Part shown: positions 17,711-27,222 of the stretch, piece by piece
Layout: each line of letters starts with the position of its first letter
Position numbering within the stretch: position 1 is the stretch's first letter
Source: Marinirhabdus sp963793275
Lineage (GTDB): Bacteria; Bacteroidota; Bacteroidia; Flavobacteriales; Flavobacteriaceae
Length of the DNA: 64,000 bases
Assembly (NCBI GenBank): GCA_963793275.1
Contig: CAWBZL010000003.1
Coordinates: 372,001-436,000 of the forward strand
Direction: 5' to 3'
Made by a program: the position numbers and the translations under genes
Notes under the pieces: model-generated
The model's input: only the letters and a program-made list of their open reading frames with translations
Databases searched by the model: none
What the model was told of the DNA's origin: nothing

Positions 17711-19333
17711 ATGAAAAAATTATTAGTACTCAGCACTTTTTTACTGTCCATTGGAGCCATAGCGCAACAGGACGCTATGGTGTTTTTTGCAGACAAAGTA
17801 GATGTGGCTGCAAGTATTGCGAACCCTATTAGCATACTTACACAGGAAGCAATAGACAGAAAAGCGATGCACAACATTGCGATAGATGAATTGGATGTGC
17901 CCGTAAACGAAGCGTACATTACCCAACTTAAAAATACATCTGGAATTACCGTACACGCAAAAAGCAAGTGGATGAATGCAGTCTATGTAAGAGGTTCTCA
18001 AGCCAACATTGATGCACTAACCAATCTTCCTTTTGTTACTGAAGTTGAATTTGCCGATAAAAGTTTAAATCGCAAACCGTTTCAGAGAACAACTGAAGAT
18101 AAATTCAGGATTGAAAATGAAGAGAGCCGAGTTGTGTACGATTATGGAGCTGCTGCAAATCAGGTGGAAATGTTGGGTGTTGACTTTCTTCATGAAGAAA
18201 ATTTAACCGGGGAAGGAATGGTAATCGCTGTTTTAGATAGTGGTTTTCCTAACGTAATGACCAATCCTGCTTTCAGCGATATCGTCTCAGATGGACGTTT
18301 ATTAGGAACGTACGATTTTGCTGAAAGACAAATTAATGTAGATGGAACCGGTTCCCACGGTGCTCAGACCTTTAGCGATATTGGTGCTTTTTTAGATGGT
18401 GCTGAAAAATTTGTAGGTACCGCTCCGGATGCCTCATTCTACTTATTCAGAACAGAATTTGCCCCCACTGAGAATCCGGTAGAAGAAGCCTGGTGGGTAG
18501 AAGCACTGGAACGTGCAGATAGCTTAGGAGTAGACGTGGTGAATACCTCTCTGGGTTATCAGGATTACGATAATCCTAATTACGATCATACCTATCAGGA
18601 TCTTGACGGTGAAACAACTATTGCTGCACGTGGAGGAAATTTTGCATTTGCCAAAGGAATGTTACTGGTTACTTCTGCAGGTAACGATGGTAACGGATTC
18701 GGTTTTGTAGCCACACCTGGAGATTCTAAAGGGATTTTAACCGTTGGCGCCGTGGATAGCTCTGGAAATTACGTAGATTTTAGCTCGTTTGGTCCTACAG
18801 TGGATGGAAGAATAAAGCCCGATGTTATGGCGCAGGGACGCGACGCAGCCGTCGTGGATCGGGATGGTAATGTAGGTTTCAGTAATGGTACTTCATTTAG
18901 TTCTCCAATTATGGCTGGTGCCGTGGCAAGTTTATGGCAAGCTAGACCGGAGGCCAAAAATAGTAGGATAATGGAATTGATCCGCGAATCGAGCGATCTT
19001 TTTAATAACCCGAGCAATGAGATGGGCTACGGAATTCCTAATTTTGAAGAAGCATACAACGCCTTACAGGTTTTAGGAATAGAAGATCAATTGCTTAAGG
19101 AAACATTCGCTATCTACCCAAACCCGGTAACCGATATATTTAATGTTTCATTTCCGCAAGAAACCGAAAGAGCTGTTGTTACTATTTTTGATGTATTAGG
19201 AAAAGAAGTGCTCGCAAGAGAAATTTCAGCAGTTGAAAATAGAGTGAATATTTCTGAACTTTCAGGAGGAATATATATCGCAAGCATTACTGCAGGAGGT
19301 ATTGCCAATAATTTTAAAATTGTAAAAAAATAG
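17711..19333 (+). CDS. S8 (subtilisin-like) serine peptidase with T9SS sorting domain
   Basis: A 540-residue secreted protease. It has a signal peptide (ending AIAQ, residue 19), an inhibitor-like propeptide, and the S8 triad at Asp176 (AVLDSGFP), His216 (DGTGSHGAQT) and Ser395 (NGTSFSSPIMAG). The usual HGT after the catalytic His is HGA here, a mild departure. A C-terminal type A sorting domain (IYPNPVTDIF ... GGIYIASITAGG) targets it to the T9SS for export, where it would degrade extracellular protein. Its stop overlaps the GTG start of the next gene by one base. Confidence 0.93.
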   Translation: MKKLLVLSTFLLSIGAIAQQDAMVFFADKVDVAASIANPISILTQEAIDRKAMHNIAIDELDVPVNEAYITQLKNTSGITVHAKSKWMNAVYVRGSQANIDALTNLPFVTEVEFADKSLNRKPFQRTTEDKFRIENEESRVVYDYGAAANQVEMLGVDFLHEENLTGEGMVIAVLDSGFPNVMTNPAFSDIVSDGRLLGTYDFAERQINVDGTGSHGAQTFSDIGAFLDGAEKFVGTAPDASFYLFRTEFAPTENPVEEAWWVEALERADSLGVDVVNTSLGYQDYDNPNYDHTYQDLDGETTIAARGGNFAFAKGMLLVTSAGNDGNGFGFVATPGDSKGILTVGAVDSSGNYVDFSSFGPTVDGRIKPDVMAQGRDAAVVDRDGNVGFSNGTSFSSPIMAGAVASLWQARPEAKNSRIMELIRESSDLFNNPSNEMGYGIPNFEEAYNALQVLGIEDQLLKETFAIYPNPVTDIFNVSFPQETERAVVTIFDVLGKEVLAREISAVENRVNISELSGGIYIASITAGGIANNFKIVKK

Positions 19334-20274
19334 TGCAGAATAAAATTACGGAACTTTTTAATGTAAAATACCCCATCATTCAGGCAGGAATGATCTGGAA
19401 CAGTGGGTGGAAATTGGCTTCAGCCGTTAGTAATGCCGGCGGATTAGGACTTTTAGGTGCAGGTTCCATGTATCCGGACGTGTTGCGTGAACATATTGTA
19501 AAATGTAAAAAAGCAACTAATAAACCTTTTGGAGTAAATGTGCCCATGCTATATCCTAATCTGGAAGAGATTATCCGGATTATTATTGAAGAAGGTGTTA
19601 CAATTGTTTTTACTTCCGCAGGAAATCCGAAAACGTATACACAATATTTAAAGGATAACGGAATTACCGTTGTTCACGTAGTAAGTAGTGTAAAATTTGC
19701 TTTAAAAGCACAAGAAGCAGGAGTAGATGCAGTTGTAGCTGAAGGTTTTGAAGCGGGTGGCCATAATGGGCGTGAGGAGACTACTACATTTACGCTTATT
19801 CCAATGGTAAAAGAACAAATAAAAGTGCCATTAATTGCTGCGGGCGGAATCGCCACCGGAAAGGGAATGTTGGCTGCTATGATACTTGGAGCAGACGGAG
19901 TGCAGGTAGGAAGCCGTTTTGTAGCTTCGGAAGAAAGTAGTGCGCATCAGGCTTTCAAAAAAATGGTGGTGGAAGCTAAAGAAGGCGACACCTTGTTAAC
20001 TTTAAAAGAATTGGCACCTGTTCGTATGCTGAAGAATAAGTTTTTCAGTGAAGTTATGGAGCTTTATACCAAAAATCCAACCAAAGAACAATTAATAGAA
20101 TTGCTGGGAAGAGCACGTGCAAAACGCGGTATGTTTGAAGGTGACCTGGAGGATGGAGAACTGGAAATAGGGCAAATTGCCGGCTTGATTCACGATATAA
20201 AACCTGCAGCTGAAATAGTTAAAGAAATGGTTTCAGAATTTGAAAAAGCCAAATTGGAAAGCCATAACCTATAA
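19333..20274 (+). CDS. Nitronate monooxygenase / FabK-like flavoenzyme
   Basis: A 313-residue FMN-dependent TIM-barrel protein of the 2-nitropropane dioxygenase family. Typical features are the start FNVKYPIIQAGM, SNAGGLGLLG, the EAGGHNG active-site loop and the FMN phosphate site AAGGIATGKGM ... ADGVQVGSRFV. Members either oxidise nitronates or, as FabK, reduce enoyl-ACP; sequence alone does not decide. The start is GTG, overlapping the peptidase stop codon by one base. Confidence 0.88.
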   Translation: MQNKITELFNVKYPIIQAGMIWNSGWKLASAVSNAGGLGLLGAGSMYPDVLREHIVKCKKATNKPFGVNVPMLYPNLEEIIRIIIEEGVTIVFTSAGNPKTYTQYLKDNGITVVHVVSSVKFALKAQEAGVDAVVAEGFEAGGHNGREETTTFTLIPMVKEQIKVPLIAAGGIATGKGMLAAMILGADGVQVGSRFVASEESSAHQAFKKMVVEAKEGDTLLTLKELAPVRMLKNKFFSEVMELYTKNPTKEQLIELLGRARAKRGMFEGDLEDGELEIGQIAGLIHDIKPAAEIVKEMVSEFEKAKLESHNL

Positions 20275-20506
20275 CGGTTACAACCAAAGGGCTACTATTT
20301 CCGTATTTATTTTATATATTGCTTGTTATTTAATAAAATTCGTGGCTTACTACTTCGCTTTTTTTATCATTCTATCTATTGTTGTGATTGTGCTTTACAC
20401 AATCCATAAGATACGTGAAGCGCGACATCGTGGTAAAAATCTTCCCAAGCGAAATTTCTATTATGCTGCAGTTGCTAAGTTATTCATGAAAGATTTGCCC
20501 GATTAA
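20240..20506 (+). CDS. Small predicted membrane protein, unrecognised
   Basis: An 88-residue frame opening with TTG inside the end of the monooxygenase gene. It contains a long hydrophobic stretch (about residues 18-56, ISVFILYIACYLIKFVAYYF onward) that could form two membrane helices, followed by a basic loop HKIREARHRGKNLPKR. I do not recognise the family. The overlap and weak start lower confidence; a shorter protein starting at an internal GTG is possible. Confidence 0.45.
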   Translation: MKKPNWKAITYNGYNQRATISVFILYIACYLIKFVAYYFAFFIILSIVVIVLYTIHKIREARHRGKNLPKRNFYYAAVAKLFMKDLPD

Positions 20507-20569
20507 TTTTTAATTGATTCATTCACGCCAAGCATACATCCTGTTCAAATCATCTTAAAAGATCTTGTT

Positions 20570-22359
20570 CTAAATACTTGCCAGGAATTTTAATAAGCTA
20601 AATAGTACACCTGTTAATCCCAGAAAAATTAAAATTGTATTCCGTAATCGTTTACCTGCTCCGGGTTCATTACTATTTAAATCTACTCCATTCTGAATAA
20701 AAGCTGCAATAAACATCACCGATAAACACCCTACAAAGTTTAACCATAAATATGGAAGGTTAATAATTTCATATTTGTCCAATAGGAAAAGTGTTATTAC
20801 CAGTGCCTGGTTTATAAACGCGGCAATAAATACGGGTGTACTTTTTATATATTTTATAAAAAAGGCTAACAGAAAGACTCCTAAGATATTTCCGTAGAAA
20901 ATAGAACCGATAATATTGACCAGTTCAATTAAATTTTCGAACAAGTTGGCAATACAGGCAATTAAAATAGCTATTACTCCCCAAAGCATCGTAAACCACT
21001 TACTGGCGTTTACGTATTGCTTATCGGTTCTTCCTTGTACGTTTCTTTTGTAGAGATCTATCGCCGTTGTAGATCCTAAGGCATTTAGTTCGGATGCCGT
21101 GCTGGACATGGCGGCGCTTAAAATAACCGCCAATAACAGGCCAATTAAACCACGAGGAAGATTATTTAATATGAAATGAATAAAGACATAATCCTTGTCG
21201 TTTGTTTCGGCATCAGGATTTGCTTTTTTAATAACTTCTTTAGATTGTTCACGAAGCGATTCTTCTTGTTTCTGAAGGTTTAAAATTTCACTACTCAGCG
21301 TGTTTTTTTCTGAATCACTTTCAGCTACCGAATAGGTCATCTGTACCTTTCGTAATTGCGAATCTATTTCTTTTTTTTCATCTTCCAGCGCAGTATATTC
21401 CTGAGCATATTCAGAATTCATCACATCTTTTACAGCGGCTGGATTAAAATGTAAAGGAGATGCATTAAACTGATAAAAAACAAAAACCATCACTCCAACA
21501 AGTAAAATGAAAAACTGCATGGGACCTTTAAGAGTCCGTTCATAATGAGGCCCATCTGACTTTGCTTCACAGATTTCCCTGAAAGATACCGTTGCACCTG
21601 GCTTTGGTCTGTCCCAAAGTAGGAGAGGGCTAAAAAGGTTCCACCAATTATTCCACTCCAGAACGTATAGCGGTTTTCAAAATCGAATGAGAAATCGAGA
21701 ATTTCCATTTTTCCACTGGCTCCGGCTATTTCTAAAGCTTTATTGAAGTTTATATCCAGTGGTAAGTAGTTCAGGATAATTAGGAAAGCGAGGAACATCC
21801 CTAAAAAGATAATTCCCATTTGTTGCTTCTGGGTAACACTTACGGCCTTGGTGCCGCCACTCACGGTATAGATAATAACAAGAACACCTATAATTACATT
21901 TAAGTACACTAAATTCCAGCCTAAAACAGCCGAAAGTATGATAGCAGGTGCAAAAATGGTGATCCCTGCTGCAAGTCCGCGTTGGATCAAGAACAGGATG
22001 GCAGTTAACGTTCGGGTTTTTAAATCGAACCTGGTTTCCAGGTATTCGTACGCGGTAAATACATTAAGACGATGGTAAATAGGGATAAAAACCAGGCAAA
22101 TAACTACCATGGCAATAGGCAATCCAAAGTAAAATTGCACAAACCCCATACCGCTATGAAACGCTTGCCCTGGGGTAGAAAGGAATGTTATGGCGCTCGC
22201 CTGTGTTGCCATCACACTCAATCCAATGGTCCACCATTTGGAGTCGTTACCGCCTTTTAAGTAATCGGTTACATTTTTACTGCCACGAGCTTTGTACGTT
22301 CCGTAAAGAACTATAAAAGCAAGGGTTCCAATAAGCACATACCAATCTATTTGTTCCAT
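20570..22359 (-). pseudogene. Sodium:solute symporter interrupted by a one-base frameshift
   Basis: Two overlapping frames together encode one SSS-family transporter. The 5' part starts at 22359 (MEQIDWYVLIG) and carries the first transmembrane half, including GLSVMATQASAITFLSTPGQ, up to LMNGLLKVP-like sequence (here LIMNGLLKVP). The 3' part resumes with MQFFILLVGVMVF at 21520 and runs to 20570. The junction is at plus-strand GGG 21521-21523. One extra base there would restore a 596-residue transporter. Without it, translation ends at 21490 after 289 residues. The second part also holds a charged, coiled-coil-like loop (EDEKKEIDSQLRKVQ ...) between helices. It may be a true mutation or a sequencing error. 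It is followed upstream by a 42-aa membrane protein and a PIG-L deacetylase. Confidence 0.85.
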
Positions 22360-22488
22360 TTAAACGTAGGTTTTCATTAAATAATAAAACAAAACAATGT
22401 ACCCTGCATTAAGCAATAATACCAGCGTATATTTCCACTTCCAGACAAATTTATCTTTTACTTTATCTACTATGTCGTCGGTTTCCAT
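22360..22488 (-). CDS. 42-aa single-span membrane protein upstream of the symporter
   Basis: Starts METDDIVDKVKDKFVWKWKY, followed by one transmembrane helix (TLVLLLNAGYIVLFYYLM) and a stop directly abutting the symporter ATG (TAA then ATG). The zero-base spacing suggests translational coupling. It could be an accessory subunit of the symporter, analogous in position only to small partners of other SSS transporters. I do not recognise the family. Confidence 0.65.
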   Translation of the reverse strand: METDDIVDKVKDKFVWKWKYTLVLLLNAGYIVLFYYLMKTYV

Positions 22489-22549
22489 ATTTTTTTGTAA
22501 TTGAGTTATTGAGTGAATAGGTTGATAGAGTCTTTGGCGTAACAGGAAT

Positions 22550-25042
22550 TTACTTCCCTATCGACAACAAATTGGCAAACAATCGATACGCTCCGGGAAC
22601 ACCCGCAGGCAACTCTCTAAAAAAGCTAAGTCCTGTATAAATATAATATCCTTTCCCGTAGGGGGCTACTAAGAGCGATCCTCGGCTTTCTTCATAGTTC
22701 TTATCCTGCATTCCTAAAATTGGCGTAAATTTTTCGTCCCATTCGTTTGGAAAATAAAGTCCGCGTTCCTGAACCCAATTTTCAAAATCTGCCTGAGTAA
22801 TTTTGTTTGGACTATTTAACACCGGGTGTTCTGGTGTTAGAATTTTCACAGCACTAAACTCATCAGTTACACGATCACGGGATAACGAAATGGGATACGG
22901 CCCAATATCATTGGTTACCATTCTGTGTGAAGTATTGTATTGTAGCAATAACGTACCACCATTTTCAACATAACTGTTAAGTTCAGATTGCTTAAATGCC
23001 AGCTCCGGAACCGTGTTGTAGGCTCGTATTCCAACTACGATTGCATCGTACTGTTTCAGATTATTTGCTGTAATTTCGGAAGGTGCAATGGTGGTTACAT
23101 CGTACCCAATTTCTCGTAAGCTTTGTGGTATAGCATCTCCGGCACCATCTATATAGCCTATGTTTTGTCCTTTTTTTTCAATACCAATGCGTACAATTTT
23201 CGCTTCGGAAGGTAATAATACCCGCTGAAACGGAATATGATCGTAATCCATGGTCACCATTTCTTTGTCAAAATACTGGTCGCCCATTTGAGCCAGGGAA
23301 CGTAAATATCCTTCACTCTGATCTCTGGGAGGAGTAACTGTAAATTGAAGTGTTTGCGTTTGTCCTTTGGTTTCAATATTAAAAACGCCTTGCGCCGGAC
23401 TCACCTGCCAGCCTTTTGGATGTTGTAAAGTGACTGAGCCTGTAATGCCATCCCTTCCCGCGGTCACTGTAACAGGAACTATTCTACTTTCTGAAGTAGA
23501 GAAGATCAATACCTTTTCAGGAATGCTGGAAGTAACTGCCGGCAGTACTTCTAATGGCTGATACACCTCTCCTTTTACAGGGTCGTTAAATTTATACACC
23601 ACGGCTCTTTTTACTAAAATTGGTGTTTGTTTTAGCTGCATTTCAAAAATTACCTGCTCAGGGGCAGGTGTTTCTGGCAGACCAATCATTTCTTCAGGTG
23701 CTTTGTACATTCCTAAAGTTCCCTTTTCATTTAACCAGTAGGGTGCCGAAACTTTGCTTGAAGCTGAAATTATAGTTGTGGTAAACTCCTTCTTCTCGTT
23801 TGGTGCCAACGTTTCATTTAAAGCGAGCAGCATCTCTCCTTTTACAGATTTTATACTGTTTATTATTACCGGGAAATCACTTCGGTTTATGGCTTCTATG
23901 GTGACTTCATAGGTGCCATTTGGGTTTATCGCATTGGTATTAGCCACGGCTTCCAGAAAAATTCCGCCACAGTCAAGAATAAGCGTTTCTAATTGCTTTA
24001 GTTTAATATCGCGCCAGTGACTGTCTTTTAAAGCTTTCACCAACGTATATGCCTCCGTTAATTGCGGCAGCATGGCCGAAGGATTCTGAAAGTTGAAATT
24101 TTCTTCTAACGGATTTAAAATTGTACCAATGGCAGCCCCACCTTCCAAACGGTTCCAGGACGTGTCTATTCCATCAAAAACATTGGTTTTGTCTTTGGGC
24201 ATAACACCTTTTAAAAATTCAAGGTATTCAGTTTCCGCGCCACGGGATCCTGTGCTACCAAATCCCTGAGATTTATGCATGCTTCGGCTTAGTGAGGCAA
24301 TTTCGCCATTTGAAAGTCCGAGAGCCGGGTAATAATTTCCTGTTTCAACTTCAACCAGGTTGGTTTTATCTGCGGCGTCAAATTTTTCTCTACTTCCGTA
24401 GAACCACCAGGAGGTGTTAAAAAATAAGCGTTTTGGTTGCCACGTTCCGTACATTTTTACAGAGGCCGGATATTTGCTGGGATCATTCAATAAATCGAAA
24501 GCTTCTACGCTTAGCATACCACTGGATGTGTGGTGACCGTGCGTGCTACCAGGACTGCGATGGTCAAAGCGGTTTACAATTACATCGGGCTTAAATTTTC
24601 TAATGGCGCGAACAACATCGCCTAAAACTTCTTCTTCATTCCAGATAGCCAGAGTTTCATCCGGATGTTTGGAATAGCCAAAATCGTTTGCACGGGTAAA
24701 CAGTTGTTGTCCGCCATCGGTACCTCGGGCAGCCAGTAATTCCTGAGTTCTTATAACGCCTAATAACTCTCTTATTTCGGGTCCTACAAGATTTTGTCCT
24801 CCATCACCACGGGTTAACGAAAGATACGCAGTTCGGGCTTTTACATCGTTCGCTAAATAGGATATAAGACGCGTATTTTCATCGTCCGGGTGCGCTGCAA
24901 TGTACAGGGCAGACCCGATGAAATTTAATTTTTGAAGATTGTGGTATATTTCTGAAGCTGTAGGCTTGCGGGGTTGTTGTGCGTTGAGGGTAGTAAAGCC
25001 AACTACAAAAAGTAGCAGGGAGATAGACAATTTTTTTAGCAT
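22550..25042 (-). CDS. Secreted PIG-L (LmbE-like) deacetylase with C-terminal ThuA/GATase-like region
   Basis: An 830-residue protein with a signal peptide (ending LNAQ, about residue 21). The PIG-L metal motif HPDDE lies at residues 51-55, with a second histidine cluster in GSTHGHHTSSG, so a zinc-dependent N-deacetylase of the GlcNAc-deacetylase type is likely. The middle contains beta-sandwich regions. The last ~200 residues include YDAIVVGIRAYNTVPEL and YVENGGTLLLQYNT, like a class I glutamine-amidotransferase or ThuA fold. It is probably periplasmic. It lies upstream of the symporter gene in the same orientation, which suggests processing of an acetylated sugar that the symporter then imports; this is inference. 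Confidence 0.87.
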   Translation of the reverse strand: MLKKLSISLLLFVVGFTTLNAQQPRKPTASEIYHNLQKLNFIGSALYIAAHPDDENTRLISYLANDVKARTAYLSLTRGDGGQNLVGPEIRELLGVIRTQELLAARGTDGGQQLFTRANDFGYSKHPDETLAIWNEEEVLGDVVRAIRKFKPDVIVNRFDHRSPGSTHGHHTSSGMLSVEAFDLLNDPSKYPASVKMYGTWQPKRLFFNTSWWFYGSREKFDAADKTNLVEVETGNYYPALGLSNGEIASLSRSMHKSQGFGSTGSRGAETEYLEFLKGVMPKDKTNVFDGIDTSWNRLEGGAAIGTILNPLEENFNFQNPSAMLPQLTEAYTLVKALKDSHWRDIKLKQLETLILDCGGIFLEAVANTNAINPNGTYEVTIEAINRSDFPVIINSIKSVKGEMLLALNETLAPNEKKEFTTTIISASSKVSAPYWLNEKGTLGMYKAPEEMIGLPETPAPEQVIFEMQLKQTPILVKRAVVYKFNDPVKGEVYQPLEVLPAVTSSIPEKVLIFSTSESRIVPVTVTAGRDGITGSVTLQHPKGWQVSPAQGVFNIETKGQTQTLQFTVTPPRDQSEGYLRSLAQMGDQYFDKEMVTMDYDHIPFQRVLLPSEAKIVRIGIEKKGQNIGYIDGAGDAIPQSLREIGYDVTTIAPSEITANNLKQYDAIVVGIRAYNTVPELAFKQSELNSYVENGGTLLLQYNTSHRMVTNDIGPYPISLSRDRVTDEFSAVKILTPEHPVLNSPNKITQADFENWVQERGLYFPNEWDEKFTPILGMQDKNYEESRGSLLVAPYGKGYYIYTGLSFFRELPAGVPGAYRLFANLLSIGK

Positions 25043-25092
25043 TGTTCTGTATTTTTCGAGGGTATCAAATATACCGAAAATGCTACCTTCGA

Positions 25093-25689
25093 TTAATCTA
25101 TTGGGTGTTCTTTAACATTTTTATCATCTTCCTTTTTAGCCTCTTCTTCATTAATTTCCGGGTGGAAAAGTTGGTCTACCAGATCCATTTCGTCAGGCTT
25201 CAATACACTAACCCCTTTTTGTAAAATTAAGCTGTTTGGATAGGTGATGGTTTCTCCCTTTTCGGTCTTAATAATAATATGGAATGTTTTAATATCGTCT
25301 ATAATACCTTCGTATTTGTGTTCTTTATCGTGTACTTTAATATAATCCCCAATTTTATACGGAAAAATAAAAAACATAATAATTCCGCTTGTAATATTAC
25401 TTAAGATAGACCATTGTGCAAAAAAACCAATTCCAATAACCGCAAATACCGAAAGAAGTACAGAGCCAAAATTCTTAAAATCTACGCCCCAGGTAATCAC
25501 AAGTGATAGGACCAATAAAAATATGGTTGCATAATTAATATGCTTCACAATAAGTCCGGTGCGGTGTTCTACTCTTTCAAATTTCCTGGCAAATCTTTTT
25601 GTTACTACCATTAAAATCCAACGTAAAATAACCAAAACCGCTATGATGCAGATAGATTGTATGCCGTGTATGTAAAAATATTCGCTCAT
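25093..25689 (-). CDS. Small MscS-family mechanosensitive channel
   Basis: A 198-residue protein with three N-terminal hydrophobic segments (about 10-30, 50-70 and 76-105) and then the MscS beta domain: IMFFIFPYKIGDYIKV, EGIIDDIKTFHIIIKTEKGETITYPNSLI. It is shorter than E. coli MscS and lacks the C-terminal cytoplasmic cage. It would release osmolytes upon hypo-osmotic shock. It abuts the stop-to-start junction of the lipoprotein gene at 25690. Confidence 0.88.
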   Translation of the reverse strand: MSEYFYIHGIQSICIIAVLVILRWILMVVTKRFARKFERVEHRTGLIVKHINYATIFLLVLSLVITWGVDFKNFGSVLLSVFAVIGIGFFAQWSILSNITSGIIMFFIFPYKIGDYIKVHDKEHKYEGIIDDIKTFHIIIKTEKGETITYPNSLILQKGVSVLKPDEMDLVDQLFHPEINEEEAKKEDDKNVKEHPID

Positions 25690-26601
25690 TTATAATTCTA
25701 GTGTATCTCTTAAACGCTCAAAAATAGTACTATTTTGGCTCCAGTAGGCTGTTTTTATGCGTTTCATTTTTTCAGCTGAAGTTATTAGTCCGTTGGAATG
25801 CGTTTCCTCCCAACGCTCAATTGAGTACGGAAAGGTGCTGCTGAAATAGATCTTTAGTTTTCGTTTTATACCTGGATAGGATACCTCGTAATTTGAAATG
25901 GAATCTCCCATCGTAATACTCGCTGAAACTTCGTACGCTTCCATTTTTTTATGACTCATCCTGAAATACTCAAAAGAGGGAATCATTGTAAAGTCTCCCG
26001 TAGGAAGTTGCTCCGGGTTCATTCTTATATAACTCCAAAGGTCATTCTCCAGCCACGTTTTTTCCACCGAAAAATCCTGATCTGCCTCACCTTCAAAATA
26101 AGAGTGGGCTAGTATTTCAAAATCGTCACGATTATTAAGTTGTACATATACGTGACCACACCATTCCTGCATAGAGTGGGATATTTTTATAGCATTATTT
26201 TTACTATTGACAGGAGTAAAGGTACTTGTCATAACCGAATATGGATAAATTCCGGTCACGTAGTTTTTTGTCTGATTCAATTTTAAAACGGGAATGTCTT
26301 CTTCGGAAGCATTATCTGCTTTCACTTGTTCTTTGGGCAGAAAATCTTCGGTCACAAAAATGTTTACTGCGGTACCTTCACGCAATTCGCCATAACGTTC
26401 TTGCGATAACTTGTACGAAGTAATTTCGGCATCTCCTGCGTACCAATAGTCTTTAAAAGCTTCAGAAAGTACCCGTTTCTTATCTTTTGAAGGTTTTTCT
26501 TTGGCCGTTGTCTGGCTATTGGGAATTAAGTTTCCCTCCGAGTTTTTACAGGAAACTATTGAAATACCAAGAAGTAAGAATAGGATCTTTAAAATTTTCA
26601 T
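25690..26601 (-). CDS. Hypothetical lipoprotein
   Basis: A 303-residue protein with a lipoprotein signal (MKILKILFLLLGISIVSC). The mature part has the sequence SEAFKDYWYAGDAEITSYKLSQ and WCGHVYVQLNNRDDFEILAHSYFEGE and no motif I can assign a function to. Homologues in flavobacteria are often mislabelled as septum formation inhibitor Maf because they sit beside maf; this protein has no Maf features. I start it at the ATG at 26601, not the upstream TTG at 26619, because a -7 box (TAATTTTG) covers 26617-26624. Confidence 0.75.
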   Translation of the reverse strand: MKILKILFLLLGISIVSCKNSEGNLIPNSQTTAKEKPSKDKKRVLSEAFKDYWYAGDAEITSYKLSQERYGELREGTAVNIFVTEDFLPKEQVKADNASEEDIPVLKLNQTKNYVTGIYPYSVMTSTFTPVNSKNNAIKISHSMQEWCGHVYVQLNNRDDFEILAHSYFEGEADQDFSVEKTWLENDLWSYIRMNPEQLPTGDFTMIPSFEYFRMSHKKMEAYEVSASITMGDSISNYEVSYPGIKRKLKIYFSSTFPYSIERWEETHSNGLITSAEKMKRIKTAYWSQNSTIFERLRDTLEL

Positions 26602-26616
26602 TGCAGCATCTTTTTG

Positions 26617-26624
26617 CAAAATTA
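26617..26624 (-). promoter_or_regulatory. -7 promoter box of the hypothetical lipoprotein gene (TAATTTTG)
   Basis: On the minus strand TAATTTTG matches TAnnTTTG and lies 15 bases before the ATG at 26601. It overlaps the alternative TTG start. It also lies just inside the intergenic gap after maf. Confidence 0.5.
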
Positions 26625-26631
26625 CAAATAA

Positions 26632-27219
26632 TTATCCTTCAGAAATTTCCAATAATGTTTTATACACTAACCGGGTGGGCAATCCCATGACGTTAAAATA
26701 ACAACCTTCCAATTTTTCAATACCAATATAACCTAACCATTCCTGAACGCCATAACTACCTGCTTTGTCGTAAGGTTTGTGGGTGGTAATGTAGTAGTTA
26801 ATTTCTTCCTCTGAAAGTTCCTTAAACCATACTTTGGTAGCATCGTTCACAGTTTTCTGAAAGTGTTTTCCTGTAAAACAAACCGAGGTGAATACCTGAT
26901 GCATGTCGCCACTTAAATTTTGTAACATTGTTTTCGCTTCGGCTTCATCTTTTGCTTTTTCCAGAGGTTTTCCATCTTTCCAGACAATGGTGTCGCTGGT
27001 GACAAGAATGTCATTTTCCTTCAAACCTGTAAATACTGAAGCCTTAAGCCTGGCAAGATAATCTGTAATCTCTGCTTCTATTAGCTTTGAATCATACACT
27101 TCATCTACGGAATGGACATCTATCGTAAAATCCAGATCGAGTTCTTTAAAAAAATGATGTCTTCTCGGTGATCCGGAAGCCAGGATGAGGTTGTGATTTT
27201 TTAGTTTTTCTTTCAGCAT
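26632..27219 (-). CDS. maf: Maf-family nucleotide pyrophosphatase
   Basis: A 195-residue Maf protein that hydrolyses non-canonical or dTTP/UTP nucleotides to monophosphates. Seen motifs are LASGSPRRHHFF at the N-terminus, VTSDTIVWKDG with the catalytic Asp, and KPYDKAGSYGVQEW near the C-terminus. It is cytoplasmic. It lies in a tight minus-strand operon, three bases after the GNAT gene. Confidence 0.95.
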   Translation of the reverse strand: MLKEKLKNHNLILASGSPRRHHFFKELDLDFTIDVHSVDEVYDSKLIEAEITDYLARLKASVFTGLKENDILVTSDTIVWKDGKPLEKAKDEAEAKTMLQNLSGDMHQVFTSVCFTGKHFQKTVNDATKVWFKELSEEEINYYITTHKPYDKAGSYGVQEWLGYIGIEKLEGCYFNVMGLPTRLVYKTLLEISEG

Positions 27220-27222
27220 ACA

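Noticed and set aside
25690..26601. Maf annotation for the lipoprotein gene
   Set aside because: No Maf motifs; the true maf gene is the next one, at 26632-27219.
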